64,000 bases of DNA from Typhlomys cinereus (GCA_023101885.1 JALPQD010000016.1:8002684-8066683); one strand, 5' to 3'. Shown: positions 42,868-55,576, counted from the first letter of the stretch. Numbers and translations are program-made. The notes: generated by a model not told the origin, from the letters alone.

Positions 42868-45800
42868 GTGAGTAGGCGACCCTTCCTTGTCTTGGGGGGC
42901 AAGCGCACCACCTCGTGGTGAAGCGGGAAAGCACGGGCTTTCCCACAGTCTAGCGGGTGGCAACGAGCAAAAAGCTTCGCTTGAAATTGCAGGCTCAGCC
43001 TGAGTGCCCAGCCAGCCCCAGTGAGGTTTTGGCTCTTTGAGGCTTGAGCCCTGCAGAAAAGATAAACATTAATAGGCAGGCAAGTCACTAGACTAGAGCC
43101 ACACAGCTAGAGCTGGTAGCCCGACTCAGCCCCTGGCCATGGGCAGCTGAGGAGTCAGCATCTGCCCTATCCATGGTCTAACCTTGTCCCCGGCCTCCTC
43201 CATCTTGTCACCAGGGCGAGCCCCTCTCTCCAGAGATGCCACCAAGAGCCCTGGGATTGAGGCCCTCGGATTAGGATTTTTATTCCAGAGACTCTTTAGT
43301 TCAGGTGACCAGGGGGTAGATTCAGTTTTTGCTCCTCCATGTGTCTTCTCATGACACCTGGTTCTTCCCAGCATCATCCTACGAGTGACTGATGCAGATC
43401 ACGGAGAAGCCACAGTCCTCACCTGTCAGCTCAGACCACCCCTGTTTTGCAGACGGGGCAGGAGCCCAGTCCTGCCCATCCTCAGCCCTATACTCCCTTG
43501 TCCAGCCTGCCCCTCTACAAGGAGCCACTGAGCAGCAGACACTAGGATCAGGCAGGCAGCCAGGGGCTCTGGAGGGTCTGATGTCACCAGGCCAAGTCCT
43601 GCCCCCAAGGAAGGCACGTCTTTCCATAAATACGACCTCCACTGAAATGCTGAGTCCTGGGTTATTTGATGGTGGCCGCAGTGAGCTGCATTTTACAGCC
43701 CTTATCCCAGGTTTCCTCCTCCACACCCTGTGCTGTCCTGCCTGGTCACACAGGAACTTCCTTACTACACTCCCCTACTTTCGATTTTGTCCAAACAAAC
43801 AACCCTTCTAAAATGCAGGCATCACTTCTCTGCTTGAATTTTGTCAGTAGCTATCAGATCGCCTGGCCATTCCTAGGTCCAGGGTAGGGTCTGTGCCCAC
43901 ACCAAGCCCACCTCCTCTTTTCCCCAACTCCTTCCTTGAACCTTGAATGTGTCGGTCATATTCCCAGCCCTCTCCTCCCATAAGGGGTACTAGCTCAGGA
44001 ACGCACAGGTCTGGCTCCACATTTTCTTCTGGTCTCTGCTCAAGTGTTCCCAAGAGGATTTCACTAACCACTGCGTTGGCACACTCACCCCACCTCCATC
44101 CCCAGCATGTACCAGTCAGACTCTGCCCCAGAGCTTGGCCTCACTGTTCTATGTCTAAGTCATTCCGTGCCTGCTTGTAATGGCTCCCCTTGCTCCCCTC
44201 CCTCCTGACTCATAACCCACACACACACATACACATGCATACACACACATGCACCACCTGTACATAGCAGCCTGGCTCTTCCTTCCACACCTGACCACTC
44301 ACTTCACCCAGTGGCCACCAAGACCTAAGTTTGTCATTCTCTGTCCCTACCTTGCATGAAGATCTGTGTTTCAGCCTTCCATGGGGACATCACTCCTTTC
44401 CTGAGTCAGCATATTCCCCCCCCCCGCACTCCCCTCCCCCCGTTGAGCTTGTCCCAAAGGCGCCTTAAAAGCCCTGTCCCCAGCAGCCTTCCGTCCCCAC
44501 ATGCAGCGCAGCCTCCTCACAGCTCCGAGCATCCTTGCAGGGAGCAGCCCACCGCGCCTTTTGCCTTTTGCTATTTCTCCAACTATGGTGCTTGCTTGGG
44601 CTCCTGTTTTGCAGCACTACTAGACACGCCAGCCTGTGCTTTTCTCTTTCTGAAGGTGCCACACAGTTTGCCGGGGATTAGCCCTTGGCATCCACAGAGG
44701 AGTGAGTGCAGACTCTCCAGCTCCCCGGTTCCACATCCAGGGTTTTAGCCAACCACAGGTGGAAGTATTACAAAGAGACTTGAGTGTTACAGATGTTTCT
44801 CTTGTCTTTATTCCTTTAACATTGGAGCCAAGGGAAGATTGGGCTGCATATTTCTCCACCTCTCTGAGTCACTTCAGACTGGTTTCCTCTGAAGACTGGT
44901 GGGTCTGGGGCTCTGTGGGAGCTGGCTACCCCACCTAGTCTCCTCTCTACCCCCACCCCTCAAAGCAGGACCTTCTTTGCTTTCAATTCATTCACTTCAA
45001 TCACCTCTGCAGAGGTTTACATTGGCTCCAATTTTTTTTCCTCCTGTTTCTTGACTCTTGGGTTCCGTGCCTCCCCCACATTCAGCTCCCAGGGCTCCTG
45101 AGAGCACACAGTGCACCCTGCCATTATCTGTCTCATCCTTTTGTTCAGATATTGTTTTTAACCAAATTGCCACCTCCTCCTCCTCTTCTGAGATAATTAC
45201 CCTCCCACCCCTAACTTTGCGGCCTTCTTACCACAGGTCTTGGTCACTTCTCTTGGAGATTCCAGAAGGGTCTGTTCCTCCCCTACCCCCATGCAGTACA
45301 CTCACAGGCCTTGGGAAAATCAAAAGGCTTCACTATGCTGCCTCGAGTTCAAGGTCCTCCTCCCTCTGCTTCCTGAGTGTTGAGATTATTCATACGCCAC
45401 AAATCTGACCTCATTTGTGAAGTCAGATCAGCCCATAGCAGGCCGGGCTCTGTGCTAAGAGCACAGCCAGATGTGCTCCTGCCTTCCAGAGGCAGAACAG
45501 ACACTAATGAAAGATGCCCTGTCACACACACCTGAGAAGTTTGCCAGCATGATGGGAGGTCCCACAGGCCCCGACATCACCTAAAGGTATATAAGTCAGA
45601 ACACAAGGCAGACCTCAGCTCGTCTTTCCTGCCCCCTCCCCGTGTGACAGCCACGCCTGCCTCTTCCCTGGCCTCTGTCCTTGTGTCTTATGGACGGCCC
45701 CTGAGAAATGTCTTTGGGGACAGAGGAGTAAAGTGACTCCCAGCCAAGACTCAGAGGCAGAGATCCTGCTACTTTCCGGCCTGCAAGGCAGCCTCCCCTG

Positions 45801-46024
45801 CTCACTGGTAAAAGAAAAATTTTTGCATTGTAACTTGATGAACTCAGACACTCGGATAACTGGCGCATGCCTGGTGTGGGATAATCCCTGAGCTACCCCT
45901 CTTAGCATTTACACGGACAGATGGGGGATTAGAAGGCCAGTTGGCTCCTGGCAGACCGCCTGTGCCCCCTCCCATAGCTGGTGGCCAGCACTAACTTGTC
46001 CCCTCTCTGTTTGCCTCCCTTTAG
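42868..46024 (+). other. NDRG4: NDRG4 intron 2
   Basis: A 3.2-kb intron with a possible MIR trace near 43080-43130, a short CA-rich stretch at 44218-44260 and an antisense B1 fragment at about 45320-45400. I see no further exon. Confidence 0.75.
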
Positions 46025-46069
46025 GAGAACTCTGACACCTTCCTCCCAGCTGTGGACACAGACTGGAAG
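46025..46069 (+). CDS. NDRG4: NDRG4 exon 3 (15 codons)
   Basis: It encodes ENSDTFLPAVDTDWK in phase 0 at both ends, between acceptor ccctttag and donor gtaggt. It belongs only to transcripts from the upstream promoter. Symmetric phases mean that skipping it would keep the frame. Confidence 0.93.
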
Positions 46070-49000
46070 GTAGGTAGGACAAGGCTTAATCTCTCAAAAT
46101 ATGGGGTAACACCCCCCCTCTAGTGTCAAGTCCCCTTTCCCACCAGGCCAGATTCCACAGGAGGGTCACAGTCCTGTGTGCCCCAGTCTCTGATGGGGAA
46201 AGCAACACATCTCACAGCCTCTGCTCAAAGCTACTCAGCTTGCTGCCCACCTCAGAAATGCCCGGGGTGGGTCAGACCTGTGAACAGGCAGCTGGAAAGG
46301 AGGGGAGGCCTCAGGCAGTCAGTGCACAGAGGGGAAGAGAGATGTTGTCATTTGAATCAGCATTTTCCTCCAATGAAAGCTAGGTTAACTCTGAAATAGC
46401 TCCTGTTTCCATAGCAGCCGTTGCCTGGACAACCATGTCCTCTTTCTTCCTATGCCAGATTCTCCATGAAAACTGCACTTGCTCTTTGTTTTTATTCCCG
46501 CTCATGGTGACTTTGCTCACTTGGCTAGTCATTCCTCCCCTCTGATTCCCTGATGACCATTTATTTCCTGGCAAACCAGTTGGTGCGTTGGGGGGCTGGG
46601 ATTTGCTGTATACTGATATTCTACTGGCCATCCCAAATGATGAACCAATTCAGTCCTCTCCTCCCAACTGGATGGAATTGGTCCCCAAGCCACCACTCTG
46701 GTCTCTGCCTGACCTCGATCTAGGTCAGTCTCCATATCCGTGGGCCTTGTGATTGGGAACAGCCTTGTATTGGGAAGGGCGACTGTGCAGGAGGTGGGGC
46801 TGCCTGCTGGCTCCTCCCCCTGCCAGCACCTGGCCAGCAAGAACGAAGATCCAGGCCTCTGTGTCAGTCCCCTGATCACGCGCCTCTTCAAGGACACAAG
46901 CGGAGGCTTCAGACAGACCACATGCCCATGCCCAGATCCCCAAGGAATATGGGAAGGGAAAGGTTGGAACTCAGCAATGGAGAACCAGTTGGAGTCCAGG
47001 GAGAGGAAGAGAAGGAACGCGGACAGGAGGAGTCCTGTCTGGTCAGAAGGGATAACTGGAAACCAGAACAAGTGCACCGACCAGGGGATTCTCTGTTCTA
47101 TGTTCCAAATAAGAGGAAGACTGTGTGGACAGATGGAGCCAGGGCAGCAGTGCAGGTGCATGGTCGGATCCTCATTTACAAGACCCTGTGCTTGCTTGGT
47201 GGAGGGATTGGGTGTGCTGAAGGCGGCTTCCTGTCTCCCTGCACGGAGGTGGCTCCTCCCCACCCCCACACTTTTCCCTTTCTTTTTTTCTTAAAGGAAA
47301 AGCAGCCATTGGGTGCTATCTGGTATCTGGGCCAAAGCCAGGCAGAGATTCCCCCCCACCCCCGCATCCCTGCAAGCCTCACAGGGGCAGCGGAGTCACT
47401 TTTCTGTCCTGGAGGTGAAGAAGGGGGAACTCATCTGGGTCAGAGGAGAACCCAGAAAGACCTGGGTCCAGTTCCTGCCCTGCCAGTTTGTGGGTCACAT
47501 GGCATGTTCTCTCCTGCATCTTTCATGCGAGCAACTCAGAGGTCCCCAAGGGTTTGTGAAGCCGTGGTGTCCACAGGGTGTGTTCAGAGCCTTCACGACT
47601 GTGACAGAGCCGGAATCAGAGCAGACGGCCTGGGCGTGGCTTCTGCTTCCTTCTCACTTTGGGATGTGGAGCCAGTTGCCACAAAGCTGAAAAGGGGGCA
47701 ATAAGTACATACTAAAGAAGAGGTATATGGTGCTCAAATAAGGTCCTCAGTGGGCTGAGGAGCAAATAAAGCCCCCCTGGCTCCAGTTGGGTGGGAAAAT
47801 GACCTGACTTCTGTGTCTTGGGCTCTTCTGAGGTTTCCAGGGACTGCACATGGCTTCTGAGGTAGAGGACAAACCTTGCCCTGTGATGCAGTAGGCAGGG
47901 GACCGGACAGTCTCTGCCTCAGGTTGGTAGATGTGCAGCCAGTGAGCTGAACAGAAATGGGTGGTTTGGAAGGAACGATATCAGGTTGGCTTTGCAGTCT
48001 GTACCCAAGGAGGGGAGAAGCCTTCCAAGAGCAGAGGTAGAGTCAGCATGGATTATGGGGTCAAGGTCAAAGGGAACAGGAGTCGGTGATAGGACCTCCA
48101 GCTCCCTGGAGAGACCCGTGGGTGGACTCTAAGGGCGGGCGGGGCAAGTCCACCTCTGCAGCTGCCTCGGTTATCCAAGCTGGTCCTGTGCCATGTGCCT
48201 GAAGGAACGGAGAGTATGGGCAGCAGGAGAGGGGTGGGGGTAGGGGACACGGTTCCATATCTCTGCCAGGGCGGCTCTGGAGCAATGGTCAGAGGTGGGG
48301 GCTCTACTGGTGTTCCAGGCAGAGGCCATCACTTAGCACTTGGCCAGGACATCTGGCTCAAGAAGCTGGCTGCTTTCCCCAGAGGGCCTGCTGGAGTGCA
48401 GAACCGTCAATCCAAGCGGGAACCAGCAATGCAGCCCTGCACAAAGGAGACAGAATGGGGGCATAGCCGCCCAGCCCCCACCTGCTTGTTCTTTCAGCCC
48501 TGGGCTTCTTTCTCTGGCATCTCCCTGGCCTACTTCTTCTGCTCTGTGCTCTTGGGCTCCCTGCGCCTCTGTGTGCCCCATCCACATGCCTTGAGCCTCA
48601 CTGACTAGGAAGATGGGGGTGGAGTCTGGGGTGGCTTGTATGACCCTGGAGACTTGGAGCCAAGCCCTTTGCTGACTGGCTCCAGGAAGGAGGGTGGGTG
48701 CATGTGCAGAGGCAGGCATGCCAACCTAGACAGGCTGACTCCTGTGCCTAGTCGTCTCCCTGGTGGCCCTTGCAGCAGTGTGCACCACACCCCTGGTCCT
48801 GCAGTCTGCTTAGATCCCTCCTCTAAGCCTAGAACCCCATTTCCAGTGTTGTGGGCAAGTCTTGGACATCACATCGACAGAATGGAGGTGCTCAAGGTGA
48901 GATACTGGAGACAAGGAGAAGTAACAGATTCTATATCAGATGCTGATTTAAATTGCTCCAAAAAGCGGTGGCATCCCTTCTATCTCTTAGCTGTACTTAG

Positions 49001-49147
49001 TATTAAATGACCTATTCTGTCCTGCTGGAGGACTGGGTTTAGGAGTCCGGTCCCCATGATGTTAGAACTATTAGATCCTTCATACTCCCAGGGGCTGGGC
49101 CAAGGATTCTACTGGTCTGAGTGGCTCTGTACATCCTGCCCCACGTT

Positions 49148-49188
<41 letters not shown>
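49148..49188. repeat. (TG)n microsatellite upstream of the second NDRG4 promoter
   Basis: An uninterrupted TG run of about 41 bases lies 290 bases upstream of the TATA box at 49478. Confidence 0.95.
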
Positions 49189-49191
<3 letters not shown>

Positions 49192-49439
49192 ACACGGGGC
49201 ACCTGCATCTGTAGGTTCTGGCTGCAGTCCTCCTTGAGTTGTGTGCAGCTGCAGCTGATGGAGGGTGTCTGGGTATTAAGCACCAGCGAGCTGCAGGGAT
49301 TGGGGACCATCAGAAGGAGGCTGTCGCTGAGTGGGGAGGGGCAGGAGTGAGGCAGAGTGAGCGAGGTCCTGGGAAGCCAATTGGAGCCAGGTTTGCCTTC
49401 TAACAGCCAATCTGGGAGCTCAGGGTGAGCAAGTGGCTG

Positions 49440-49610
49440 CGGGAGGAGGGGCTGACTTGGGCGGGCCAGGATCTGTGTATAAATGGCCCCGGAGCGGTGC
49501 CCCATCAGAGAGCTGAAGTCTCCTGCTTGAGCTGCCCCCTCCCTCCAGACAGAGTGACTCAGGCCTTTGTTTGCTCTTCCGTGGTCCAGCAAATTCCCTC
49601 CCTCCACAAG
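49440..49610 (+). promoter_or_regulatory. NDRG4: NDRG4 internal TATA promoter and 5' leader (short isoform)
   Basis: TATAAAT at 49478-49484 lies 127 bases before the ATG at 49611. A GC-box-like gcgggcc precedes it at about 49460. Transcription would start near 49510, leaving a leader of about 100 bases. The contrast with the CpG-island upstream promoter suggests tissue-restricted use, in line with the brain-type isoform known in other mammals. Confidence 0.7.
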
Positions 49611-49631
49611 ATGCCGGAGTGCTGGGACGGG
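49611..49631 (+). CDS. NDRG4: NDRG4 alternative first exon (short isoform)
   Basis: It encodes MPECWDG, the known N-terminus of NDRG4-B, and ends in phase 0 at donor gtgagt. Joined to the exon at 52430 it gives a 352-residue protein. It replaces exons 1 to 3 rather than adding to them. Confidence 0.95.
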
Positions 49632-52429
49632 GTGAGTGAGGCTGGAGGCAGCAGGGTGGGCAGGGAGATGGGACATCCTGGTGACCTGCAGGGGACAGGG
49701 TATCCTCCTACTTGTGTCAGGTGACAGTGCTGCTGGGCGGTCGTCTCTGTGATAATCCTGATCCACCGGGGTAGATGAGAGCAGCTGCTAGTCAGGCCGG
49801 GGAAGAGGGGAGCGTGCAGAGGGCTAATGTCTGCAAGAGATGCAAGGAAGGCATGGCAAGTCATGCAGACCTGGGTGCTGGAGTGCGCACGCCCCGGTGA
49901 CCTGATGTGTGGCCTCTGTGGCGGCCCCCTCAGCTGACCGACCAAGGGGGCCATCCTCTGTCAGCCCTTGGCGTGTTACTAGTGTGTGTCTAGTAGCTGT
50001 GCCTCCTGCAGGGTCTGTCCCCATGGGGAATGTTTTGGTGCCTTGGGAAAGAAGGACAGGCAGCCGCTGTCTTTCTGAAAGAGTTGTTTACATGTCGTCT
50101 GGTGTCAGGCATGGGGTGGGAGTCTGGGCCTTCAGGAGGGGGGTCTCTGCTGGGGAGAGGACCAAGAGAGACCACCTTGCCTTATTTTGCAAATGGGGAG
50201 GGCAGCGTCGCTGGGGCACTGAGCCAGCAGGGCGTGGGGCTGCAGGACTCCTCCTCCTGCCTGGGGGAGGGGCAGAAGCTACCCAAGCCCTGTGCCAGTC
50301 TTCAAAGAGGGAGCGGCCTGCTTCCTGGAACAAGAGTCATATTGTGTTCATCTCTGATGTCAGCACCTCCCCACCCGTGCAGACCCTGGCCCTTGAGTTA
50401 TCCATGCAGCCCAGTCCTGACTCGCCCCCCCAACCAGCCCTCAAGGTCACTGGCAAGGAAAGATGTGTGGAGGAGAGACATCAAAGCCCCCCTCCCTTGC
50501 TGCCTGCCGCAGTGCATCCCTCCAGCGCCCACCTGAGGTGGGGGCCGGGCTATGACGTCACTGAGAGCCAATAGGAGCACCGGACTCTGAGAGTTGAGGG
50601 GCTCACAGTCCACCAGGCTGTGACTCTTGAGGGACTCCTCACACTTTGGGCAGCACCCACCCCCAAAGAATGGGTTTGCTCAGCTTCTGTGGGAGTTCCA
50701 GCTCCTAGCCTAGGGTCGAGGATGGAATGGTGGAGAGGTCACTGATAGCCTTCAGCCAAGGTCATTAGGCCCCAGGACCATCAACCGGGTCAGTACCCCA
50801 CCCTCCATGATCTGCCCAGAGTCAGTCCTTCCCCATCCTGTAAGTGGATCTTAGACCAGCACTTGGGCCGGCACACCAGGGCTGGGAAGGGGGGGGGGCT
50901 CAGCAGCAGAGGGCAGACACTCCCTCACACACATTGCACCGGGAGACGGAAGTCTTTGGAGATCCCTGGGTTCCCATGTCCTTGCCGATCAAGAACTGGC
51001 CCCATCCCAGAGAACTGCCCCTTCCCGGTCACTGGGATGCGCTGCACACCCGTTGCCTTGTCCTCCCTCCAGAGCTGAGAGGACGGTGGGGCTGCAGCAG
51101 GGCCCCTGTCAGGGAAAGGAGCTGGCCAGAGGGGAAGGGGGGCTGTCTGCTCAGGACATCCCTTGGGGAGGACTCGATCTTCCCGTCAGAAAAATCCAGC
51201 CCTTGGTATAAGACCTGGTCCTCAGGCTGGTGTCTCGCCCACCCTCCACTCGACCTTGGGTGAGTTGCTGAGCCTTTCTGGCCCTGCAACCTCTGTAGAG
51301 GAGATTGTGGCCTTCTGCAGAGGAGACTTGAGTCCAGTGAGATGACACAGAAGTGTCCAGTTGGATGCCAGTGACAGCGTTCAGGTCTGAAGGAGGCTGC
51401 AGTAATCCTATGCTCACTGAGGCCTCCCAACAGAGCGTGAACCCCACGGTGTGGTCTTTGGTGGCAAAGTTGCACCACCTTGTAATTCCTACTGGAAATC
51501 TCAACAGCGGTCCTCTGAGATCAGACCCAAAAGAGCTATCCCTGAATCCCACATCTCTCCTTTCTAAATCCAGTGTCTTGGTCTGCGAGATGCTCTAGGG
51601 CGTCTAGAGCTCCTTCGCACAGTGGAAGCCTGGCACTAACAGTCTTGCAGCTTCCCTGCTGGGCATGACCCCAGCCCCATACCCACTTGGGGTCTCCGGC
51701 TGTGGTCCCAAGACCCCCTGTGAGACAGGACAGCTTGTGTATTCAGCTCTGACTGCCTGTTGGAGTCCTGGTTGTGCCAGGAATGGCCAGCTTGTAAAGC
51801 AAACCAGCCAACAGAGCATCCGTGCAAAATCCAGGGGCTCAAAAATCCATGAGCTCATATCCTAACGCTCACAGAGCCCCTGCAAGATGGAGAAGTGGCA
51901 TCCGTCCCTGCTCAGAGTCATACAGTCAGGGACAGAGCCAAGGACCTGAACAGCGAAGATAGGGGATGAATTTAGGACTTGAGAAGGAGCAGCGCAGGAG
52001 ATCTTAGGGGAAGATGGGCATGTCTGTGTCACAAGGAAGGGCATTTGAACTGCGAGGACCACGCAAGCAAAAGCCAGGAGTCAGGAACACATGGGAGTGT
52101 TTGCTGCAGATTCTAGGCAGGGTGGCTGAGGTTACTGCCCTTTGGACGCAGGGAATCCTCGTAGGCTCTGAGCCAGGGAGGGGCTCAGGCTGGACAGCAG
52201 AACTGTCCCGGAGGGGCTAAAGTGAGATGGAGAAAAGTGGAGAAGCTGTACACATCCCACAGCGGTGGGATGGTTTGCAGAAGGGTCCACGCCTCTCTCT
52301 CTCTCTATGCAGTTCATGTTGTCTCTGTGCCGAGCACCTCTGAGAGCACCATTGTCTCGTCCTCTCTGGGGGTCCCTCCATTGGTTCCCCAGAGGAGATG
52401 GAGTATCTAATGCTGTCTGTACCCTCCAG

Positions 52430-52535
52430 GAGCATGATATTGAGACACCTTACGGCCTTCTGCATGTGGTGATCCGGGGTTCTCCCAAAGGGAACCGCCC
52501 CGCCATCATCACCTACCATGACGTGGGCCTCAACC
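52430..52535 (+). CDS. NDRG4: NDRG4 exon 4, first common exon
   Basis: It encodes [17 protein letters not shown] through [12 protein letters not shown], the first beta strands of the hydrolase fold, and ends after base 1 of the His codon. All isoforms join here. Confidence 0.97.
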
Positions 52536-52775
52536 GTAAGTACACCTCCGCTGTGGTCTATCCAGCCCAGCCAGCCCTGCTCCAAATTGCCACAGCAGCT
52601 AGGTCTCCCCTCCCTCCTGCAGGGCGCTAGAGGTCCCAGCCTGTGCTTCCTGCCGAGGCTTAAGTGGCAGCAGGCGCATCACACCTTCCCTTCCCTGCCT
52701 GCCAGCCCACAGGGCCCTCCAGCACCCTCTCACGCCTGTCCTGTGTGTAGCTGGCTGACAGGGGTATCTTTGCAG

Positions 52776-52896
52776 ACAAACTGTGCTTCAACACCTTCTT
52801 CAACTTTGAGGACATGCAGGAGATCACCAAGCACTTCGTGGTGTGCCACGTGGATGCCCCCGGGCAACAAGTGGGGGCATCACAGTTCCCTCAGGG
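52776..52896 (+). CDS. NDRG4: NDRG4 exon 5
   Basis: It encodes [20 protein letters not shown] through HVDAPGQQ and SQFPQG. The donor gtgggt is chosen because only this position gives Gln-Gly-Tyr-Gln across the junction. Confidence 0.97.
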
Positions 52897-52978
52897 GTGG
52901 GTATCCCTGAGTCTGGTCGTTGCCCCCAGCCCCGCACCCCAGCTGTGCCCAGACCCTGAGCCCCTGCTCTGCTTGTAG

Positions 52979-53041
52979 GTACCAGTTTCCCTCCATGGAG
53001 CAGCTGGCTGCCATGCTCCCCAGTGTGGTGCAGCACTTTGG
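52979..53041 (+). CDS. NDRG4: NDRG4 exon 6
   Basis: It encodes YQFPSMEQLAAMLPSVVQHF and enters the Gly codon. It lies between introns of only 82 and 113 bases. Confidence 0.97.
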
Positions 53042-53154
53042 GTGAGTCCCTCCCGGCCCCTGACTCTGGGGTTGAGCGGGATCAGTTCCGGCTGAGATTC
53101 ACGCATGGGAAATGCCACCTGGGCCCCAGAGTGACCAGCTCTCCTCTGTGCCAG

Positions 53155-53215
53155 GTTCAAGTACGTGATTGGCATTGGAGTGGGAGCCGGGGCCTATGTG
53201 CTGGCCAAGTTTGCG
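53155..53215 (+). CDS. NDRG4: NDRG4 exon 7, degenerate nucleophile elbow
   Basis: It encodes FKYVIGIGVGAGAYVLAKFA. The G-V-G-A-G at the elbow lacks the Ser of active hydrolases, as in all NDRG proteins, so no esterase activity is expected. It ends in phase 0. Confidence 0.97.
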
Positions 53216-53474
53216 GTAAGTCTCCCCACCTCCACCCAGAAGCGCAGCTCAGGCCAGAGGGTGACCCTAATCCACAAGGGACTTTGTCTGTTCCTTCTTC
53301 CTCCATCTTCCAATTTCTCTTTGCTTATAAAAGCCCTTTTCGCTTTAAAAAAAAAAAAAACTTTAAAAGGAGAAAATTACCTAGCATGTTTGAGGGTCTG
53401 GGCCCCTTCTAGCATCATAAAAAATAAAATGGCTGAGGTGTTGAGAACACACATTAAATAAAAGACAGCATCTT

Positions 53475-53800
53475 TAGCAAGTGGTTCTGTGGAAACTGGA
53501 CACTGACATGTAGAAAAATGAAACTTGATTCCTTTCACTCTGAACAATACTTATTTTCAACTGGAACAAAGACCTTTCTGCCAAACTTGAAGCGATGAAA
53601 CTTCTAGAGGAAATAGGATACTTCAAGAAATAGGCATAGTAAGGACTTTCTCATAAATAAATAAATAAAAGGTTTTCTCAATAGGACTCCATCCACAAAG
53701 GAAGTAAGGCCAAAAGGATAGTAAAAGGGGTGAAAAATGACATAGGTGTAGAAATGTGTCAAGTAACAAAAATAAATTACATTAATGAAAAAAGAATAAA
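53475..53800 (+). repeat. L1 ORF2 3' fragment
   Basis: The text aaactggacactgacatgta, gaagcgatgaaacttctaga and gaaataggcatagtaaggac follows, in order, the L1 ORF2 C-terminal region. Stops and an aataaataaataaa insertion break the frame. Confidence 0.7.
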
Positions 53801-54251
53801 ATGGAAAAAGAGGTTCCCTTTGCCACATGTCCCCCCCCCCCGAACTACTAACAACAGCTAGCCTAGCTATTCTCCAAAGCAAATTTCTATTAGCAACAAA
53901 CTGACGGATTGTTCTTTATTAATTAAAGTGCCATGTAAACATAAAGTCTTTTAACAAAAAAAAAAAAAATTAATGCTGATTTTAAGGTTGTGAGGTTTAA
54001 ATCATCAGGGAGCTGGGGAAATGGCTCAGTGGGTAAGAGCTCCTATTTTGCAAGCAGGAGGAACTGAGTTCAAATCCCCAGCACTTACATAAAAACCCCA
54101 TTGCTAATGGGGGGAAAAGTTCCTGGCAGGACTGACCAAAACAGGAGAACTTCTATCCAGTTCAGTGGAAAACACACATGCACAGCATAAAAATCAGGTC
54201 AGGCAGGAAAACCCTTCAATCTCTAAAATCAGAAGTTTGGCTTTTTAAGTA

Positions 54252-54292
<41 letters not shown>

Positions 54293-54499
54293 ACATTCAT
54301 GCCCACATGGCTAGGTACACATGTATGCCACATTGTGCCTGTGGGGGCTAGAGGAAAACTTTTAGGAGCTTGTTTTTTCCTTCCACTGTGGATTCTGGAA
54401 ATCAAACTCAGGTCATCAGTTTTGCGTGGCAAGCAAACTCACTGAATCTTCTGTCCAATCTCATTTTGTTAGTTGGTTTTTAGAGTTCTATAGTTTTTT

Positions 54500-54770
54500 A
54501 TTATTATTATTTATTCAATTGTGCATATGTGTGTGTGTGTATGTGTGTGTGTAGAACCATGGACAAATTCGGGAACCACCATGGACACCTTCACCTCCTC
54601 CTTGTTTACTCTGTCCCGGGATTCACAGGCTCCACCCTACCAGGACCAGAAACGCAGGCCGCCCCCGCTTCCGCATCTATACGTGGGGTTTATACGTGGG
54701 GTCTATACATGGGAACTCAGGACCTTCCGCCCTGCAAGGCTTAACCCCTGAGCCATCTGTCCAGCCCGGT
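54500..54770 (-). repeat. tRNA-headed SINE, copy 9, antisense
   Basis: A short (TG)n at about 54529-54552 is the tail. The body has gaaccatggacaaattcggg in place of the usual hydrolase-like text, shared with copy 10 near 62990. The head ends near 54766 (gagccatctgtccagcccgg). Confidence 0.85.
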
Positions 54771-55489
54771 TTTTAGAGTTCTAAACATTTCTTTCTTCAA
54801 AAAGAAATAACTCAGAGTTTTCAGCTCCAGTTTCAGTAGTAGCACTTAACCACTGTGTTGAGTGTAGATACCAAACCCTGCAGACAGCCAGGGCCGGGGC
54901 CTATTGTCACCTCTTCTCTCAGTCACGGCCCATGGACAGAAGATGCAGAACTCTTTCCCAAAACAACAACAACAATCACAAAAACAGTTTAAAAGGTCAA
55001 GTTCTTAATGTATATCACTACGGCTTCATCTGCCATAAAAGCAAAGAAACAGCATGTTTAAGATGTTTAACACTCAGTAGTTTCTCAGTTCCTTCAAAAA
55101 CTTAGTGAAAGGGGCTGGGAATGTGACTCCACGGAAGAGTACTTACCTAGCATATGCGGGGTCCTGGGTTACACACATACACTTGTGCACACACACATAC
55201 ACGTACTAAAGAGTGAAAAACTGTCATAATGATAGATTCTAGAGAGATCAGAGTTTCAGGGGTAGGGAGGGAGGAGGGTCAGCAGTGGAAGCCCCAGACA
55301 CACACCCAGCTGTAGATGCCCGTCAGCGGCACCTCGAGGACTTCACCAAGTGTTTCCACCTCCAGGGCCTTCCCAGGCTCCTTAGAGACAGGCAGGGTTG
55401 ACATTTTACAGCCTGTTTTCTGGGCGTGAAGATGGGGGTCCCGCATTCTCTCTCTCCCCTCCCCAACTCTTTTCTCCCCTTTCCTGAAG

Positions 55490-55576
55490 CTCATTTTCCC
55501 CGACCTGGTGGAAGGACTGGTGCTGATGAACATCGACCCCAACGGCAAAGGCTGGATTGACTGGGCTGCCACCAAG
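55490..55576 (+). CDS. NDRG4: NDRG4 exon 8
   Basis: It encodes [20 protein letters not shown] and GWIDWAATK, 29 codons in phase 0 at both ends. This is a core strand and the start of the cap region. Confidence 0.97.

Larger units (their letters stand above)
46070..52429 (+). other. NDRG4: NDRG4 intron 3, containing the downstream promoter
   Basis: This 6.4-kb intron is unusually poor in SINEs compared with intron 1 and stays moderately GC-rich. It carries the TATA promoter and 7-codon exon at 49478-49631, and a (TG)n at 49148-49188. Long open frames at 46529-47704 on both strands have no recognisable product. Confidence 0.75.
53216..55489 (+). other. NDRG4: NDRG4 intron 7, repeat-filled
   Basis: It contains an L1 fragment, a B2-like SINE at about 54008-54200, a (TG)n at 54254-54291, an antisense tRNA-headed SINE and an ID-like copy at about 55105-55200. 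No exon is seen. Confidence 0.8.

Noticed and set aside
46529..47704. Frames of 246 codons (minus) and 260 codons (plus) in NDRG4 intron 3
   Set aside because: They overlap each other on opposite strands, have no recognisable domain, promoter or splice partner, and lie in moderately GC-rich DNA where such frames occur by chance.
49080..49766. 228-codon minus-strand frame over the second NDRG4 promoter
   Set aside because: It includes a His-Thr run from the (TG)n microsatellite and overlaps the TATA promoter and exon on the other strand; no similarity is recognised.
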